A DNA stretch of 64,000 nt from DSPP01 sp964607165. Its GTDB lineage: Bacteria; Zixibacteria; MSB-5A5; DSPP01. The notes beneath the pieces were generated by a model. That model made no database searches and was not told the DNA's origin. It worked only from the letters and a program-made list of their open reading frames with translations. The position numbers and the translations under genes are program-made. Where the stretch lies: the NCBI GenBank assembly GCA_964607165.1, contig CAZSIT010000004.1, positions 58,438-122,437 of the forward strand. Direction: 5' to 3'. Every line of letters begins with the position of its first letter. The first letter of the stretch is position 1. Below are positions 8,522-17,872 of this stretch, piece by piece.

Positions 8522-10821
8522 ACCGAAACCGTAGCGCCAAGCAAATACTCCAGCATAGCCACGCTGCCCCGCTTGGCCCGCCCGACTTCGAGCGTGGGGC
8601 CGACGCAGGCAGGACAACCTTCGGCACAACCGCAGCCACGTGCCAGCTGCAGGGCCGCTTTAAAAATCTCTTCCCGCATCGCAAAAATCTTTTCCGCAAA
8701 GCCGACCCCGCCGGGAACGTTGTCGTAGATGAAAATGGCCGGCCTGTCCAAAAAGGGTGATTTGACCTGCGAAAAAGCGCGGATGTCCCGCCGGTCGGCC
8801 ATCACCCACAGCGGAACCAAATTTTGCAACAAATTGGCCAGTCCGCGCAGGCTTTCTCCCAGCGAACCGGTTGAAAACCCTGAGCTTGCCGAATGGGCGG
8901 CGATGCCCGCCTGCTGCGCTATGTTCTCCGGAAAGGTGGCCCAGAAAGAAGTGGTGTGCATCGTCAATTCAGGTAAGTTGAGGTGCTCGGCGCCCAGGTT
9001 TTCTCCGGTGGCGAATTTAATCTTCTTGAACAAAACCGTGGCGGAGGTGACTGAAATCTCCCCGCAAAACGCCTGCTCCAGAAGAAAACCGGCAGAACGG
9101 GATTCGGATAGAATCTTTACCTCCGTTTTGGTCTCGGCGTCCGTGTAATAATCCACCGGTGCTTCCTTGACATACGCCTTGCGCCCTTCCCAATCCAGTT
9201 CTTCAACCTGGTATCGCTCCCCCCCGTGCAAATAGATGGCGCGTGGATGCAAAAAAATCGGAGCCGAATGGTAATCGACTTCGCCAATCACCCGGTTGTT
9301 ATCGGAACGGTTTAAGATGACAAAATTTTCAATCGTGGCGGAACGGAGCGAGACTTCCGAGGCCGGATAAATTTCCGAAGCCCAGTGAAACCTCCCTCCG
9401 GCCAAACTCAAAACCCGCTCGGCCGCCAGCTTTTCCAAAAACGGTTTGGTTGGATCCACGCCGAACCGTTCCTCGGAGTCGAACGGCAGTTCGAACGCCG
9501 CGCATTTCAACTGGCTGGTCAGAATCGAAAAGTTGTTCGGGTCGATAATAGCCATTTCCGGGGCCGAACCGAACAGAAAATCGGGATTGGCCGTCAGAAA
9601 CTGGTCCAAAGCCGAGCTGTTGGCAATCATTATAGAAAGAGACACTTCCTTTTTTCTTCCGGCTCGGCCGGCCTGCTGCCAGGTCGAAGCAATGGTGCCG
9701 GGATAGCCGGTAAGAATGGAAACTTCCAACTCGCCAATATCAATACCCAGCTCCAAAGCATTGGTGGTAACCACTCCCAAAAGTGATTTTTCCCGCAGCC
9801 CCTTCTCTATTGCCCGCCGTTCAGTCGGAAGATACCCTCCCCGGTAGCCCGAAACCCGGCCTTCGGAAAGGCCCGCCCGCTTGGTTCTACTACGCAAACC
9901 CGCTGAAATAATCTCGACCGAAAGCCGATTGGGCGCGAAAACTATCGTCTGAATCTGATTTTCAATAAAGTGCAAAGCCAGTTTTTCCGCCTCGCTCCAG
10001 GAGGAGCGGCGCAGACCCAATTCCTTGTTGACCACCGGCGGATTGTAGAGGATGAAATGCCGGGCGCCGCACGGCGCGCCACTTTGGTTTATCAATTCCA
10101 CCGGCTCTTCGCACAGCTTTTCCGCCAGCTCCTGCGGGTTGGCGATGGTGGCGGAGGCAAAAATAAACTGCGGCTTGGCGCCGTAGAAATTCGCAATCCG
10201 TTTAAGCCGGCGAAACACGTTGGCCAGATGGCTGCCAAAAATGCCCCGATAGTTGTGCAGCTCGTCCAGAACGACAAACTTCAAGTTCTCAAAAAGCTTA
10301 ATCCACTTGGTATGATGCGGCAAAATTCCGGCGTGCAGCATATCCGGGTTGGTCACGACGATATGTCCGGCGGCGCGCACGGCGCGGCGGGCGTTTGCCG
10401 GAGTGTCGCCGTCAAACGTGTAGGTCTTGATATCCAATTCCAGCCCGGTGATAAAATCATGCAGTTCCACCAGCTGGTCCTGGGCTAGGGCCTTGGTTGG
10501 AAAAATATAGAGCGCCCGGTGGCGGTTTTCCTTGGCGATGGCATCCAAGACCGGCAAATTGTAACAAAAGGTTTTCCCGGAAGCGGTGGGAGTAACCACT
10601 ACGAAGTTTTTTTCCGTTCGCGCTAATTCAAAAGCTTTGGCCTGGTGGGAATAAAGTTGATGAATACCGCGCTTTTCTAAAACAGTTTTTATCCGCTCAT
10701 CCATTGAAACAGGAAAGGGAACGGAATCTGCCTGGCGGGAAGGCTGGGTATGCCAGAAGGTGACATTTTCGGTAAACGAACGCTCCGATTTTAACCAATC
10801 AATCATCTGGGCTAAATTCAT
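8518..10821 (-). CDS. mrfA: DEAD/DEAH-box helicase with C-terminal DUF1998, MrfA-like
   Basis: 767 aa. Walker A TPTASGKT at 77-84, DELH box at 186-189 followed by NYRG, SAT motif (FASATIANP), and helicase-C motifs (VVTTNALELGIDIG, QQAGRAGR). The C-terminal DUF1998 half contains the four-Cys zinc site CGCAEGCPAC (Cys730, 732, 736, 739). This is the layout of Bacillus subtilis MrfA (YprA) and eukaryotic Hrq1, 3'-5' DNA helicases in mitomycin/crosslink repair. A GGGAGAGG ribosome site precedes the ATG. No MrfB-like exonuclease is nearby. It lies just outside the tRNA-Thr repeat that bounds the island. Confidence 0.88.
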   Translation of the reverse strand: MNLAQMIDWLKSERSFTENVTFWHTQPSRQADSVPFPVSMDERIKTVLEKRGIHQLYSHQAKAFELARTEKNFVVVTPTASGKTFCYNLPVLDAIAKENRHRALYIFPTKALAQDQLVELHDFITGLELDIKTYTFDGDTPANARRAVRAAGHIVVTNPDMLHAGILPHHTKWIKLFENLKFVVLDELHNYRGIFGSHLANVFRRLKRIANFYGAKPQFIFASATIANPQELAEKLCEEPVELINQSGAPCGARHFILYNPPVVNKELGLRRSSWSEAEKLALHFIENQIQTIVFAPNRLSVEIISAGLRSRTKRAGLSEGRVSGYRGGYLPTERRAIEKGLREKSLLGVVTTNALELGIDIGELEVSILTGYPGTIASTWQQAGRAGRKKEVSLSIMIANSSALDQFLTANPDFLFGSAPEMAIIDPNNFSILTSQLKCAAFELPFDSEERFGVDPTKPFLEKLAAERVLSLAGGRFHWASEIYPASEVSLRSATIENFVILNRSDNNRVIGEVDYHSAPIFLHPRAIYLHGGERYQVEELDWEGRKAYVKEAPVDYYTDAETKTEVKILSESRSAGFLLEQAFCGEISVTSATVLFKKIKFATGENLGAEHLNLPELTMHTTSFWATFPENIAQQAGIAAHSASSGFSTGSLGESLRGLANLLQNLVPLWVMADRRDIRAFSQVKSPFLDRPAIFIYDNVPGGVGFAEKIFAMREEIFKAALQLARGCGCAEGCPACVGPTLEVGRAKRGSVAMLEYLLGATVSV

Positions 10822-10927
10822 CTTATCCTCTCCCTTGCCTTATGAGCGGTTCCTCTTCACGGCAAAACAAAGAAAAAAAATAGAAGCGGGAAAGCAAGCA
10901 AAACATCGTAATATCAAAGCTTGATTT

Positions 10928-10973
10928 AAAGCTGGCAGAGGGATTCGAACCCCCGACCGGCGGTTTACAAAAC
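10928..10973 (-). repeat. 3' fragment of tRNA-Thr; candidate attachment site (attR)
   Basis: These 46 bases are identical to 32435-32480, the 3' portion (anticodon loop, variable loop, T arm, acceptor 3' strand) of the intact tRNA-Thr gene, in the same orientation. Identity stops in the anticodon loop. A detached tRNA 3' end of this kind is the usual scar of an element integrated by a tyrosine recombinase. Confidence 0.75.
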
Positions 10974-11135
10974 TTAAACAATGATGCCGAACCCTTCCCC
11001 GCTGATTTGTTGGATCACAATGAAATACAGCGAAACCCTCTGCGGCACAAAAAGATTGGCACCTTTTGCGGCTGTCTATTCTTTGCTATGGAGTGAGAAG
11101 CATTACGATATCGTACGTTCCATTAGACACCTTGA

Positions 11136-11157
11136 GTCGTAGCAAAAGTCGTAGCAA
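11136..11157 (+). repeat. Paired GTCGTAGCAA boxes near the left island end
   Basis: Two GTCGTAGCAA copies at 11136-11145 and 11148-11157, period 12. A matching pair with the same period and strand is at 32332-32353, just inside the other end. They could be arm-type integrase sites. The rest of 10974-11209 shows no gene that I recognise. Confidence 0.5.
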
Positions 11158-11209
11158 ATCCGAGTTGAAAAACACGGTGTCTGTCTACCATTCTGAGTTT
11201 CAGTCATTC

Positions 11210-11704
11210 GCAACAACTAACCCCTGCCCTTGCAGTTTTTTTGGCGACCCTTCCGGCCGTTGCCACTGCTCTCCGGCGGAAATCCAGCGCTACGTCTCTA
11301 AAATCTCCGGCCCACTTTTGGATCGAATCGACATTCATATCGAAGTTCCCGCCGTGAAGCTTAAGTAGTTGGCAGCGCGGGACAGTGCCGAAGCTTCCGC
11401 CCAAATTCGCGCAAGAGCAACCTCGGCATGAAGAATTCAGGCTGAGCGGTTTGCCAAAGAGAAGAAGGTTTTTGCCAACGCCCACATGCTGACCAGACAT
11501 CTGCGCAAATTCTGTCAGATTTCCGCCGCCGGGCAGGAACTGTTGCGGGCGGCGATGACCAAACTGGACCTTTCGGCCCGGGCCTACGACCGGATATTGA
11601 AAGTGTCCAGCACCATAGCCGATTTGGAAAACGCCTCCGATATCAAAGAACCTCATCTTTCTGAGGCGATTCAATATCAGACTCAAGGTCTGAACCTCTG
11701 GGTG
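11210..11704 (+). pseudogene. comM: comM (Mg-chelatase-like AAA ATPase) C-terminal remnant
   Basis: One frame encodes the C-terminal part of ComM: TNPCPCSFFGDPSGRCHC, then KISGPLLDRIDIHIEVPAV, then the Mg-chelatase C-terminal helical domain ending in LSEAIQYQTQGLNLW. In-frame stops interrupt it at 11366-11368 (TAG, where a Glu is usual) and 11429-11431 (TGA, where Arg is usual). Everything upstream of the NPCPC motif, including the Lon-like domain and Walker A, is missing, and the homology begins abruptly at about 11210. ComM is a hexameric helicase promoting branch migration in natural transformation; this copy is dead. It sits at the left end of the putative island. Confidence 0.8.
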
Positions 11705-11726
11705 TTGACCGGCTCACAGGTTAGCC

Positions 11727-13883
11727 CTAACAGGGAAAGCCGGCACCCAGGAAAGCGGCGTTAAGCTCTAAAACTACATCGGAGCTGGTCAAAGAACCAT
11801 CACAGTTTACGTCGGCTGTCAAAAGAGGGCAATTACCAATCCCTAAATAAACGCAATTCAGCATCAGAACCACATCAGCGCTGGTGAGCAGTCCATCGTT
11901 GGACAGGTCTCCTTTGACTCCGGAAAAGGGCTTTTGATGCAGGGTTACCGTAATGGAACTGTCTTTCTGCATTTGCACTCCGTTTAAAACCAAAGAATCA
12001 TAAATGCCGGCGGCGGGCGGATGGAAATGCAAGGAGTACGTCCCGGGAACCAAAATTCCGGCAAAGCCGCCGGCGGCATCGGTCGTTCCCTTGGCCAAGG
12101 GCGCTTCCGGCGAGCCGAAGGCCCGGACCTTCACGTTCGGAATCAAGTTATTGGCTGAATCTTTGACCGTTCCCGAAAGTTGCACTCCGTGGCGTAAAGT
12201 CAAGTTAATAGTGGTATCCTGGGTTATGGAAACCCATGGAAAGGCAACCCCGGCAAAACGGGAAGTCAAGAGTGGCACGTAAGCCAAATCTAAATTAGCC
12301 GCCGGGACGATTACCTGGTAAAAGCCGGTGGTGTCGGTGTTGTCCGCGGGGGTGAACAGCTCCGCTCCGGAGGGAATACTGAAAGCGTCAAAATCGACGT
12401 CATGGATTGGAATGTTCGAGGAATCTTTAACCAGGCCGGAAATCAAGCGGCCGGAGTCAAGCGTGACGTTAAAGGTCTGGCTGGAGTTCAGGGCAAAATT
12501 CAAAAACTCTTTGGCTGCCCGGCGCTTGGATTTGGGCGGCTCGAATCTAAGGTTGTAGGTTCCCGCCACCGCCACCACGGCGTAATTCCCCAATGCGTTG
12601 GTGAAATGGTTGGCCAGATTCACCTTGGCGCCGCTGGCCGAAAGCAAAAACTTGACGTCCACGTTGGCCAGCCCTCCCCCTCCCGTTCTTTGCACCAGCC
12701 CGGACAACGTACGGCCGGCGGGAACGGTGGCGTTCAAGACCCGGTCGGCGGCAACCGAAATTCGCAGGCTTTCGACCGGCGCCAAACCGGTGGAAACCGG
12801 CGGCTGGAAGGAAACATTGTAGTTACCGGACGGCACTACGATTTGATAAAAACCGCTGCCGTCGGTGAAATCAAAAGGGGTGGGAATTTTAACGTTGCTC
12901 AAGGTATCGTGCACGTCAATGTCGGCGTTGGCCACGCCCGCATTATCGCTCACCCGGCGCACAAAGCCGGAAAGGTAGCGACCTGGCAGCAGGGTGAAGT
13001 CAACGACGGTGTCTTTGGTAACCGAAACGGAAAATTTCTGCCCCGCCACCAGCTTGTCGTCCACCAGCGGCTCGACGGTTATGTCATAGGTTCCGGCCGC
13101 CACCACCACTTGGTAGAAACCGTTGTTGTCCGTATTGTCGTTGGGAGTTGGAGCCCGCTCCTGGGTCAAGGAGATGTCAAAATCCAAATCGGCGTCCTGA
13201 ACGGGCTGCGAGTTGTTGTCCTGCACCGTGCCGGAAACGAAAAAGCCGGGCTGTAACACGACGTTGCGTGTCTGATTGGAGTTGAAAATCACCTCCTTGA
13301 ATTCTGCCGCCGCTAACTTTTGCCCGGCTACGGGTCGATAGGTGAGCGTGTAAACCCCGTTGGCGGGAAGGGCCAGCGAATAAAAACCGGAAGCGTTGGT
13401 GTTATCGGTCGGGTTGGGGGTATAAACCAACAATCCCGTCAACTCATCGGTTACGTTCAAGTCGATGTCCGGCTGGCCTGCTCCGCCCGTATCGCGCACA
13501 AAACCGGAAAGCGTGAAGCCAAAAGGAACGCTGTCGTTAAACACTTGATTTCCGGCAAGCACGTAGCCGAGATTGATGACCGGCGCCAGCCCGCTGCCGG
13601 ACGGCGGAGCAAATGCGATGTCGTAGGTTCCCGCGGGAAGCCCGAAGGGTTGGTTTAAATTGTAATTTCCCAAAACGTCCGTTTTATCCGTCAATATGCC
13701 GACCGGATTGCCGTTGGAATCGAACAAATCGACATCCACGTTGGCGATTCCTGCCCCGTTGGGATTGGTGACTTTCCCGGAAAGCGTAAACTGGGCATTT
13801 GAGTTTGCGGAAAGTCCGAAGACTACCCCAATAGTTAAAACCAAACGGTGGAACACACTTCCTCCTCTGCGTGGCATATTCAC
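11727..13883 (-). CDS. Secreted protein with seven carboxypeptidase-regulatory-like repeats and a dockerin
   Basis: 718 aa: signal peptide (residues ~10-30), then seven ~85-residue repeats of the carboxypeptidase regulatory-like (CNA-B/transthyretin) fold. Each has an LSGxVxDxxxxPxxDVDxD strand and a later GFYQVVVPAGTYD turn. A C-terminal dockerin-like pair follows (DLSNDGLLTSADVV, DVNCDGSLTSSDVV). There is no catalytic domain, so I infer a rod-like surface or matrix protein. It is the last gene of the minus-strand train, 24 bases after the related protein upstream. The two Cys in the dockerin spacer and tail (GNCPLL, GFPC) match those in the Asp-box protein at 42.4-44.4 kb. Confidence 0.82.
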   Translation of the reverse strand: MNMPRRGGSVFHRLVLTIGVVFGLSANSNAQFTLSGKVTNPNGAGIANVDVDLFDSNGNPVGILTDKTDVLGNYNLNQPFGLPAGTYDIAFAPPSGSGLAPVINLGYVLAGNQVFNDSVPFGFTLSGFVRDTGGAGQPDIDLNVTDELTGLLVYTPNPTDNTNASGFYSLALPANGVYTLTYRPVAGQKLAAAEFKEVIFNSNQTRNVVLQPGFFVSGTVQDNNSQPVQDADLDFDISLTQERAPTPNDNTDNNGFYQVVVAAGTYDITVEPLVDDKLVAGQKFSVSVTKDTVVDFTLLPGRYLSGFVRRVSDNAGVANADIDVHDTLSNVKIPTPFDFTDGSGFYQIVVPSGNYNVSFQPPVSTGLAPVESLRISVAADRVLNATVPAGRTLSGLVQRTGGGGLANVDVKFLLSASGAKVNLANHFTNALGNYAVVAVAGTYNLRFEPPKSKRRAAKEFLNFALNSSQTFNVTLDSGRLISGLVKDSSNIPIHDVDFDAFSIPSGAELFTPADNTDTTGFYQVIVPAANLDLAYVPLLTSRFAGVAFPWVSITQDTTINLTLRHGVQLSGTVKDSANNLIPNVKVRAFGSPEAPLAKGTTDAAGGFAGILVPGTYSLHFHPPAAGIYDSLVLNGVQMQKDSSITVTLHQKPFSGVKGDLSNDGLLTSADVVLMLNCVYLGIGNCPLLTADVNCDGSLTSSDVVLELNAAFLGAGFPC

Positions 13884-13907
13884 TGTTGCCCCTGAAATTC
13901 TCCTAAT

Positions 13908-15437
13908 TTAACGAATAACCGCTACCTTTAAAGCTCGTTCAATTCTTTTAGAGCCCCCCGCTTCTTCCATTACAATATGGCAAAAATAAATCCCCGACGC
14001 AATCGTTTCTCCATTTTCATTGACGGCATTCCAATCCAACGATTGCGGGCTGCCTCCCGACAACTGTTTTTTATCTCGAAAAACGATTTCTCCGGAGGTA
14101 GAGAAAATGGTCAAAGAGGCGTTCCAATTCCCCGCAGACGAGGCCAAATCGACTGGAAAAAGAATCTTTCCGCCGCCACCCGGCCGGAACGGATTGGGAC
14201 GGGCATCCAGAATCAGGCTTTCAGCCGCCACCGGCGAGCGAAAAGGCACACCCGGAAGAATGACGTCAATGGTGGTGTCGTTGAGAATCTTGACCGGGCC
14301 CGGGAGGGTGTCGGCAGAAAAGTTGGTTGACCCGGTCGGCGGGTTGATTACGATTTCATAGCTGTCCGGCGGCACGGCCACTTTTATCACCCCGAACTGG
14401 TCGGCATTGTCGGTCGGAGTGAACAGCTCGTTCCGGCTGGGAAAAAGGCGAATGACATCCAGATCCGCAGCCGGCACCGCATTGCCCAGAGAATCGTTCA
14501 CCCGCACGGTAAGCAGAACGCCCCGGTTCAAAGCCTGCGTAATCGCGGTATCGCTGGAAAGCCCAAAGCGGCGGACCTTTTTGGCCACAAAGTGCGAATC
14601 ACGCGGCGGTACGAAAAGGAAATCGAAAACTCCTGCCGGAGCGACGACGGTAAGTTTTCCCAGCGAATCGCTGGTGTTGCGCGGCAGAAAAACTTTATTT
14701 CCCAGCGTATCCTCCATATCCAAATCCACCCCGGCAATCGGCGTTCCCGGGGAATTAAAAGTGGTGTCGAGAATTGTGCCGGAGACGAAAAATCCGCCGT
14801 GAATGGTTACGTCAATGACCGTATCCCGTCCGGAAATGCGTACGGTATCCAGTTGTACCCCCAATTGCCTTCGGCCGGGGGCCGGAGCATAGCGGAAGCG
14901 GTAGGTGCCATAGGGAATAACTACGCGGTAATTGCCGAGCGTGTCGGTCTTGTCGCCCGGCGTAAAAAGACGTTTCCTTGCAATCAAGTCATCGACATTC
15001 AAATTCACCGAATCGACCGGATTGCCCAAAGTGTCCGTGGCTCGGCCGGCTATTGCCTGCCCAAATCCCAAAACAATGTCCGGCAGAATCTTTGAAGTGC
15101 GCAAATCAACATTTAAGGTCTCCTTCCCTACCAAATGCGTATTGGTGGGATAGAGTGGCTCGTACGTGATTCGATAGCTGCCGGGGATGAGCAAACAGAC
15201 ACTGTAATTTCCCGATAAATCGGTGTTATCGCAGGTGGTCGGAAACTTGAAACCCTGCAGAAAGAAATCAAGGTCAACCTTGCTTACCGGGTTTCCGTTG
15301 GCATCCACCACCCGTCCCGTCACGGTGAACTGGGGCGGGGCGCAAACCTGCGGGCACTGCCCGGAACCAATGCTTGGCCAGAAAACAACTGCGCTTGCGG
15401 CCACGACAAACAAGGATCTCGCTACTGGTGAGAACAT
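13908..15437 (-). CDS. Secreted carboxypeptidase-regulatory-like repeat protein with FlgD-like C-terminus
   Basis: 509 aa with a signal peptide (~1-26) and four repeats of the same fold as the protein downstream (VTGRVVDANGNPVSKVDLD, IAGRATDTLGNPVDSVNLN and so on). Instead of a dockerin it ends in a FlgD/T9SS-like Ig domain (LDARPNPFRPGGGGKILF ... SGIYFCHIVMEE). The ATG overlaps the stop of the AlgE-like barrel gene by one base (TAATG), so the two are translationally coupled. The pair of repeat proteins with different C-terminal sorting modules suggests exported partners using different anchors. No enzymatic motif is seen. Confidence 0.8.
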   Translation of the reverse strand: MFSPVARSLFVVAASAVVFWPSIGSGQCPQVCAPPQFTVTGRVVDANGNPVSKVDLDFFLQGFKFPTTCDNTDLSGNYSVCLLIPGSYRITYEPLYPTNTHLVGKETLNVDLRTSKILPDIVLGFGQAIAGRATDTLGNPVDSVNLNVDDLIARKRLFTPGDKTDTLGNYRVVIPYGTYRFRYAPAPGRRQLGVQLDTVRISGRDTVIDVTIHGGFFVSGTILDTTFNSPGTPIAGVDLDMEDTLGNKVFLPRNTSDSLGKLTVVAPAGVFDFLFVPPRDSHFVAKKVRRFGLSSDTAITQALNRGVLLTVRVNDSLGNAVPAADLDVIRLFPSRNELFTPTDNADQFGVIKVAVPPDSYEIVINPPTGSTNFSADTLPGPVKILNDTTIDVILPGVPFRSPVAAESLILDARPNPFRPGGGGKILFPVDLASSAGNWNASLTIFSTSGEIVFRDKKQLSGGSPQSLDWNAVNENGETIASGIYFCHIVMEEAGGSKRIERALKVAVIR

Positions 15438-17248
15438 TAAAATTCCACGCGAACGTTCAACCGGTTCAATACCGCGTTTTCAGCTCGCAAAGGCATAAAT
15501 GCCTCGCCCGGGTTGAACAAGCTGAAAGAATAGGCAACGTTGAACCGCTGCATGATTTTCTGAACACCCACGACAAGGTTTATCTCCCACCCCAAATCCT
15601 TGGACAGACCGTTGGGCACCACCGGCGGCGTTATCAAATCAGATTGTACGTCATTATCCAACCGGTTCTGGCGGTAGGTGTGAAAGATGCCATCTACGGA
15701 CACGAGCCTATGCGGGCGGAGGCCGGCCCCCACGGTTAAAATTTGTATGTTGGCCAACTCCGGGTTGAATGCTTCGCCGTAGTACTGAAAATTGGCAAAA
15801 CCGCCGAAGCGTCCGGAGTTGTCCTCGTAGCCGGTCTGGCGAAACTCCTGTGAAACGCTATCCCCGCTCGATTTATCGCCGGAGCCAAGGGCATATCCCA
15901 AAGTAAAACTCGGACGTATTGGCAGGTTGACAGCCGCAAAAGTCGCCCCCACATCCAAAGCGTAAGCTTCCTGATTGCGCTGCTTGTCGGTTCCGCGCAA
16001 GAGCGCGGCCTGCAGCCAGCCGGTTACGAAGCGCTTGGGGCGGCCGTAATATGAAATCCCCCAGTAAACCGGCTCCCGGTTGCGGGCTTCGGAATCCCGG
16101 CGTTTCAAAACATAAATGTTCGCCTCGTTTTTGCCATCGGGAATGTAGCGGACGCGCAGGAGAATATCGTCCCAAGTTTTAAACTTTTTATCCTTCAACG
16201 GGAATAGGGAAGGGAAAAAAGAGGCCTCCAGAACAACCGGCCGGGTTTCGTAAAGGTAAAACCGGACGGCATCCAGATACTCGTCAAAAAGCCATTCTCG
16301 CTGGTCGCGCACCCGCTGTTTGCCGACGGCCATTGCCAGCCCGCGATTCTGCGGGGCGCGCAAAAGCAGATAGGCCTGGATGGCTTGAAACTCCACATCC
16401 GTGGATTCGATCGCGGAGGAACGGTATGGGAAATCATCAACCCGATTGCCGAAAGTATATTTTTTCCGCAGCCGCAGCTGCAAAAAACTCTGCGCCTCCG
16501 GCGCCCAGTTGCCTGCCGCCTCCAGCCGCAAGGCCGGCTCGGTTTCCCGATAGTTGTCCTTCTGTACGTCGGAAAGGGTGTAGCTGTTTTCAAAGCGGGT
16601 GGTCTGGCGGTAGTCGCCGGAGAAAAGCAGATTTTCCCCCAGCTTCAAATGCGGAAAATTGGTGACTCCTTCTTCGGCGGCCAAGTTGCCGAAGAGTTCT
16701 TCCTCCAGATAACGGAAGGAGCCGTACAGGTCGGTCTCTTCGGTCACCAGGATTTTCAACCCGGAAATCTCGATGGTATCGGGAGGTTTGTTATCAAAGG
16801 CCAGGCGGGTTATGGTTCCTTTGATTTTGTCGGAGGGTTTGATTTCCTTCCAGTCGAGTTTATCCGCTTCCCAAACACCGGAATCGGAAACGTTGCAGGC
16901 AACCTCCACCCGCATTCCAATCTTCAAGTTCAAAAAACCTTCGGCTGTCATCCCTTTGGCCGGGAAGAGCGTTTTGACAGAAACGCGGATTTTCATTCCA
17001 AACATCACGATGGAGGAATCTTTTGCGTCCAGTTGCTCGATAGCCCCGCGCAGTTTGGGGCGGCGCGCTTCCGCAAGCTTTTCCACCGATTTTGCGGAAA
17101 AAATCCCTTTTACAAAGCGCCCGGAGACTTCCACGCCGTCGCCGACTTTCAGCCGCGTGTACGGGCCGCTTTTCAAATCGGCTGGACAAAGCAACGCTCC
17201 CATAAGGAGCGAATTTATGACCGCTATAATCAAGCCCTTGCCTTTCAT
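15437..17248 (-). CDS. Outer-membrane AlgE-like export barrel with N-terminal DUF5666 region
   Basis: 603 aa: signal peptide, then ~150 residues of DUF5666-type OB-like repeats (KVGDGVEVSGRFVKG, KLRGAIEQLDAKDSSIVMFG), then a beta-barrel of about 400 residues. The barrel has a QRVRDQREWLFDEYLDAVRF segment typical of the alginate-export family (AlgE-like) and ends in NVRVEF, an outer-membrane C-terminus. I infer a polysaccharide or small-anion exit channel. The N-terminal part is a paralogue of the neighbouring 201-aa protein. The fusion of a DUF5666 domain to an export barrel, inside a glycosyltransferase operon, supports a role in exporting the locus product. Confidence 0.78.
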   Translation of the reverse strand: MKGKGLIIAVINSLLMGALLCPADLKSGPYTRLKVGDGVEVSGRFVKGIFSAKSVEKLAEARRPKLRGAIEQLDAKDSSIVMFGMKIRVSVKTLFPAKGMTAEGFLNLKIGMRVEVACNVSDSGVWEADKLDWKEIKPSDKIKGTITRLAFDNKPPDTIEISGLKILVTEETDLYGSFRYLEEELFGNLAAEEGVTNFPHLKLGENLLFSGDYRQTTRFENSYTLSDVQKDNYRETEPALRLEAAGNWAPEAQSFLQLRLRKKYTFGNRVDDFPYRSSAIESTDVEFQAIQAYLLLRAPQNRGLAMAVGKQRVRDQREWLFDEYLDAVRFYLYETRPVVLEASFFPSLFPLKDKKFKTWDDILLRVRYIPDGKNEANIYVLKRRDSEARNREPVYWGISYYGRPKRFVTGWLQAALLRGTDKQRNQEAYALDVGATFAAVNLPIRPSFTLGYALGSGDKSSGDSVSQEFRQTGYEDNSGRFGGFANFQYYGEAFNPELANIQILTVGAGLRPHRLVSVDGIFHTYRQNRLDNDVQSDLITPPVVPNGLSKDLGWEINLVVGVQKIMQRFNVAYSFSLFNPGEAFMPLRAENAVLNRLNVRVEF

Positions 17249-17266
17249 TTTGCTTTCCTCCTCATA

Positions 17267-17872
17267 TTACTTCAAAACCTGCGGGGCTTCTGCGGCTCCC
17301 CCGTTTGCACCGGCCCATTCCCCACCGGCGTCTGTTCCGCCCCAAGGTCCGAACAAATCGGTCCCCTCCAATACCAGAATTTTGAGGCCGGAAATCTCAA
17401 ACGTATCCGGCGGCGTTCCGTCAAAAGCCAATCGCGTCGCCGTTCCCTTGACTTTGTCCGAGCTTTTGATTTTCCCCATCTCAATCTTGCGGGCGATCCA
17501 GGCCCCCTTTTCATCCACCCGGCAGGTTGCCTCCAGGCGGGTTCGCACGCGGATGTCCTCAAAGCGGAACGGCCGCCCCCCGTTGTCCAAAAACTCGGTC
17601 TGGCCGTCGGTTTTGATTTTCATCCCGAACAAAACAAAACTTTTTTCCGATTGCAGTACTTTGCCAATGGCTCCGCGCAATTTGGGGCGGCGGGGTTCGG
17701 GCAGCTTTTCGATGTCATCGGCCGCGAAAACTTCTCCCTTTCGGTCCCATTCGCCCGAAACCTCGACCGCATCCCCCACCTTCAGCTTCATATACTCCGG
17801 TTTGGGGGCGGTCCAGACCAGGGTTGCCAAAAGCATCAACGTAACCGGCAAAATTACCCGTTTTCTAAACAT
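17267..17872 (-). CDS. Exported DUF5666-like protein
   Basis: 201 aa with a signal peptide (MFRKRVILPVTLMLLATLVWT). It then has the same modules as the N-terminus of the adjacent barrel protein: KVGDAVEVSGEWDRKG, RRPKLRGAIGKV, FGMKIKTDGQTEFLD and GTATRLAFDGTPPDTFEI. The close match to the barrel's N-terminus shows a local duplication. The end is Gly/Ala-rich and low-complexity. It is probably a periplasmic accessory to the barrel. Its ATG overlaps the end of the upstream kinase-like gene by 8 bases. Confidence 0.72.
   Translation of the reverse strand: MFRKRVILPVTLMLLATLVWTAPKPEYMKLKVGDAVEVSGEWDRKGEVFAADDIEKLPEPRRPKLRGAIGKVLQSEKSFVLFGMKIKTDGQTEFLDNGGRPFRFEDIRVRTRLEATCRVDEKGAWIARKIEMGKIKSSDKVKGTATRLAFDGTPPDTFEISGLKILVLEGTDLFGPWGGTDAGGEWAGANGGAAEAPQVLK

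Noticed and set aside
10928..10973. A functional tRNA
   Set aside because: Only the 3' part is present; the acceptor 5' strand, D arm and half of the anticodon arm are missing.
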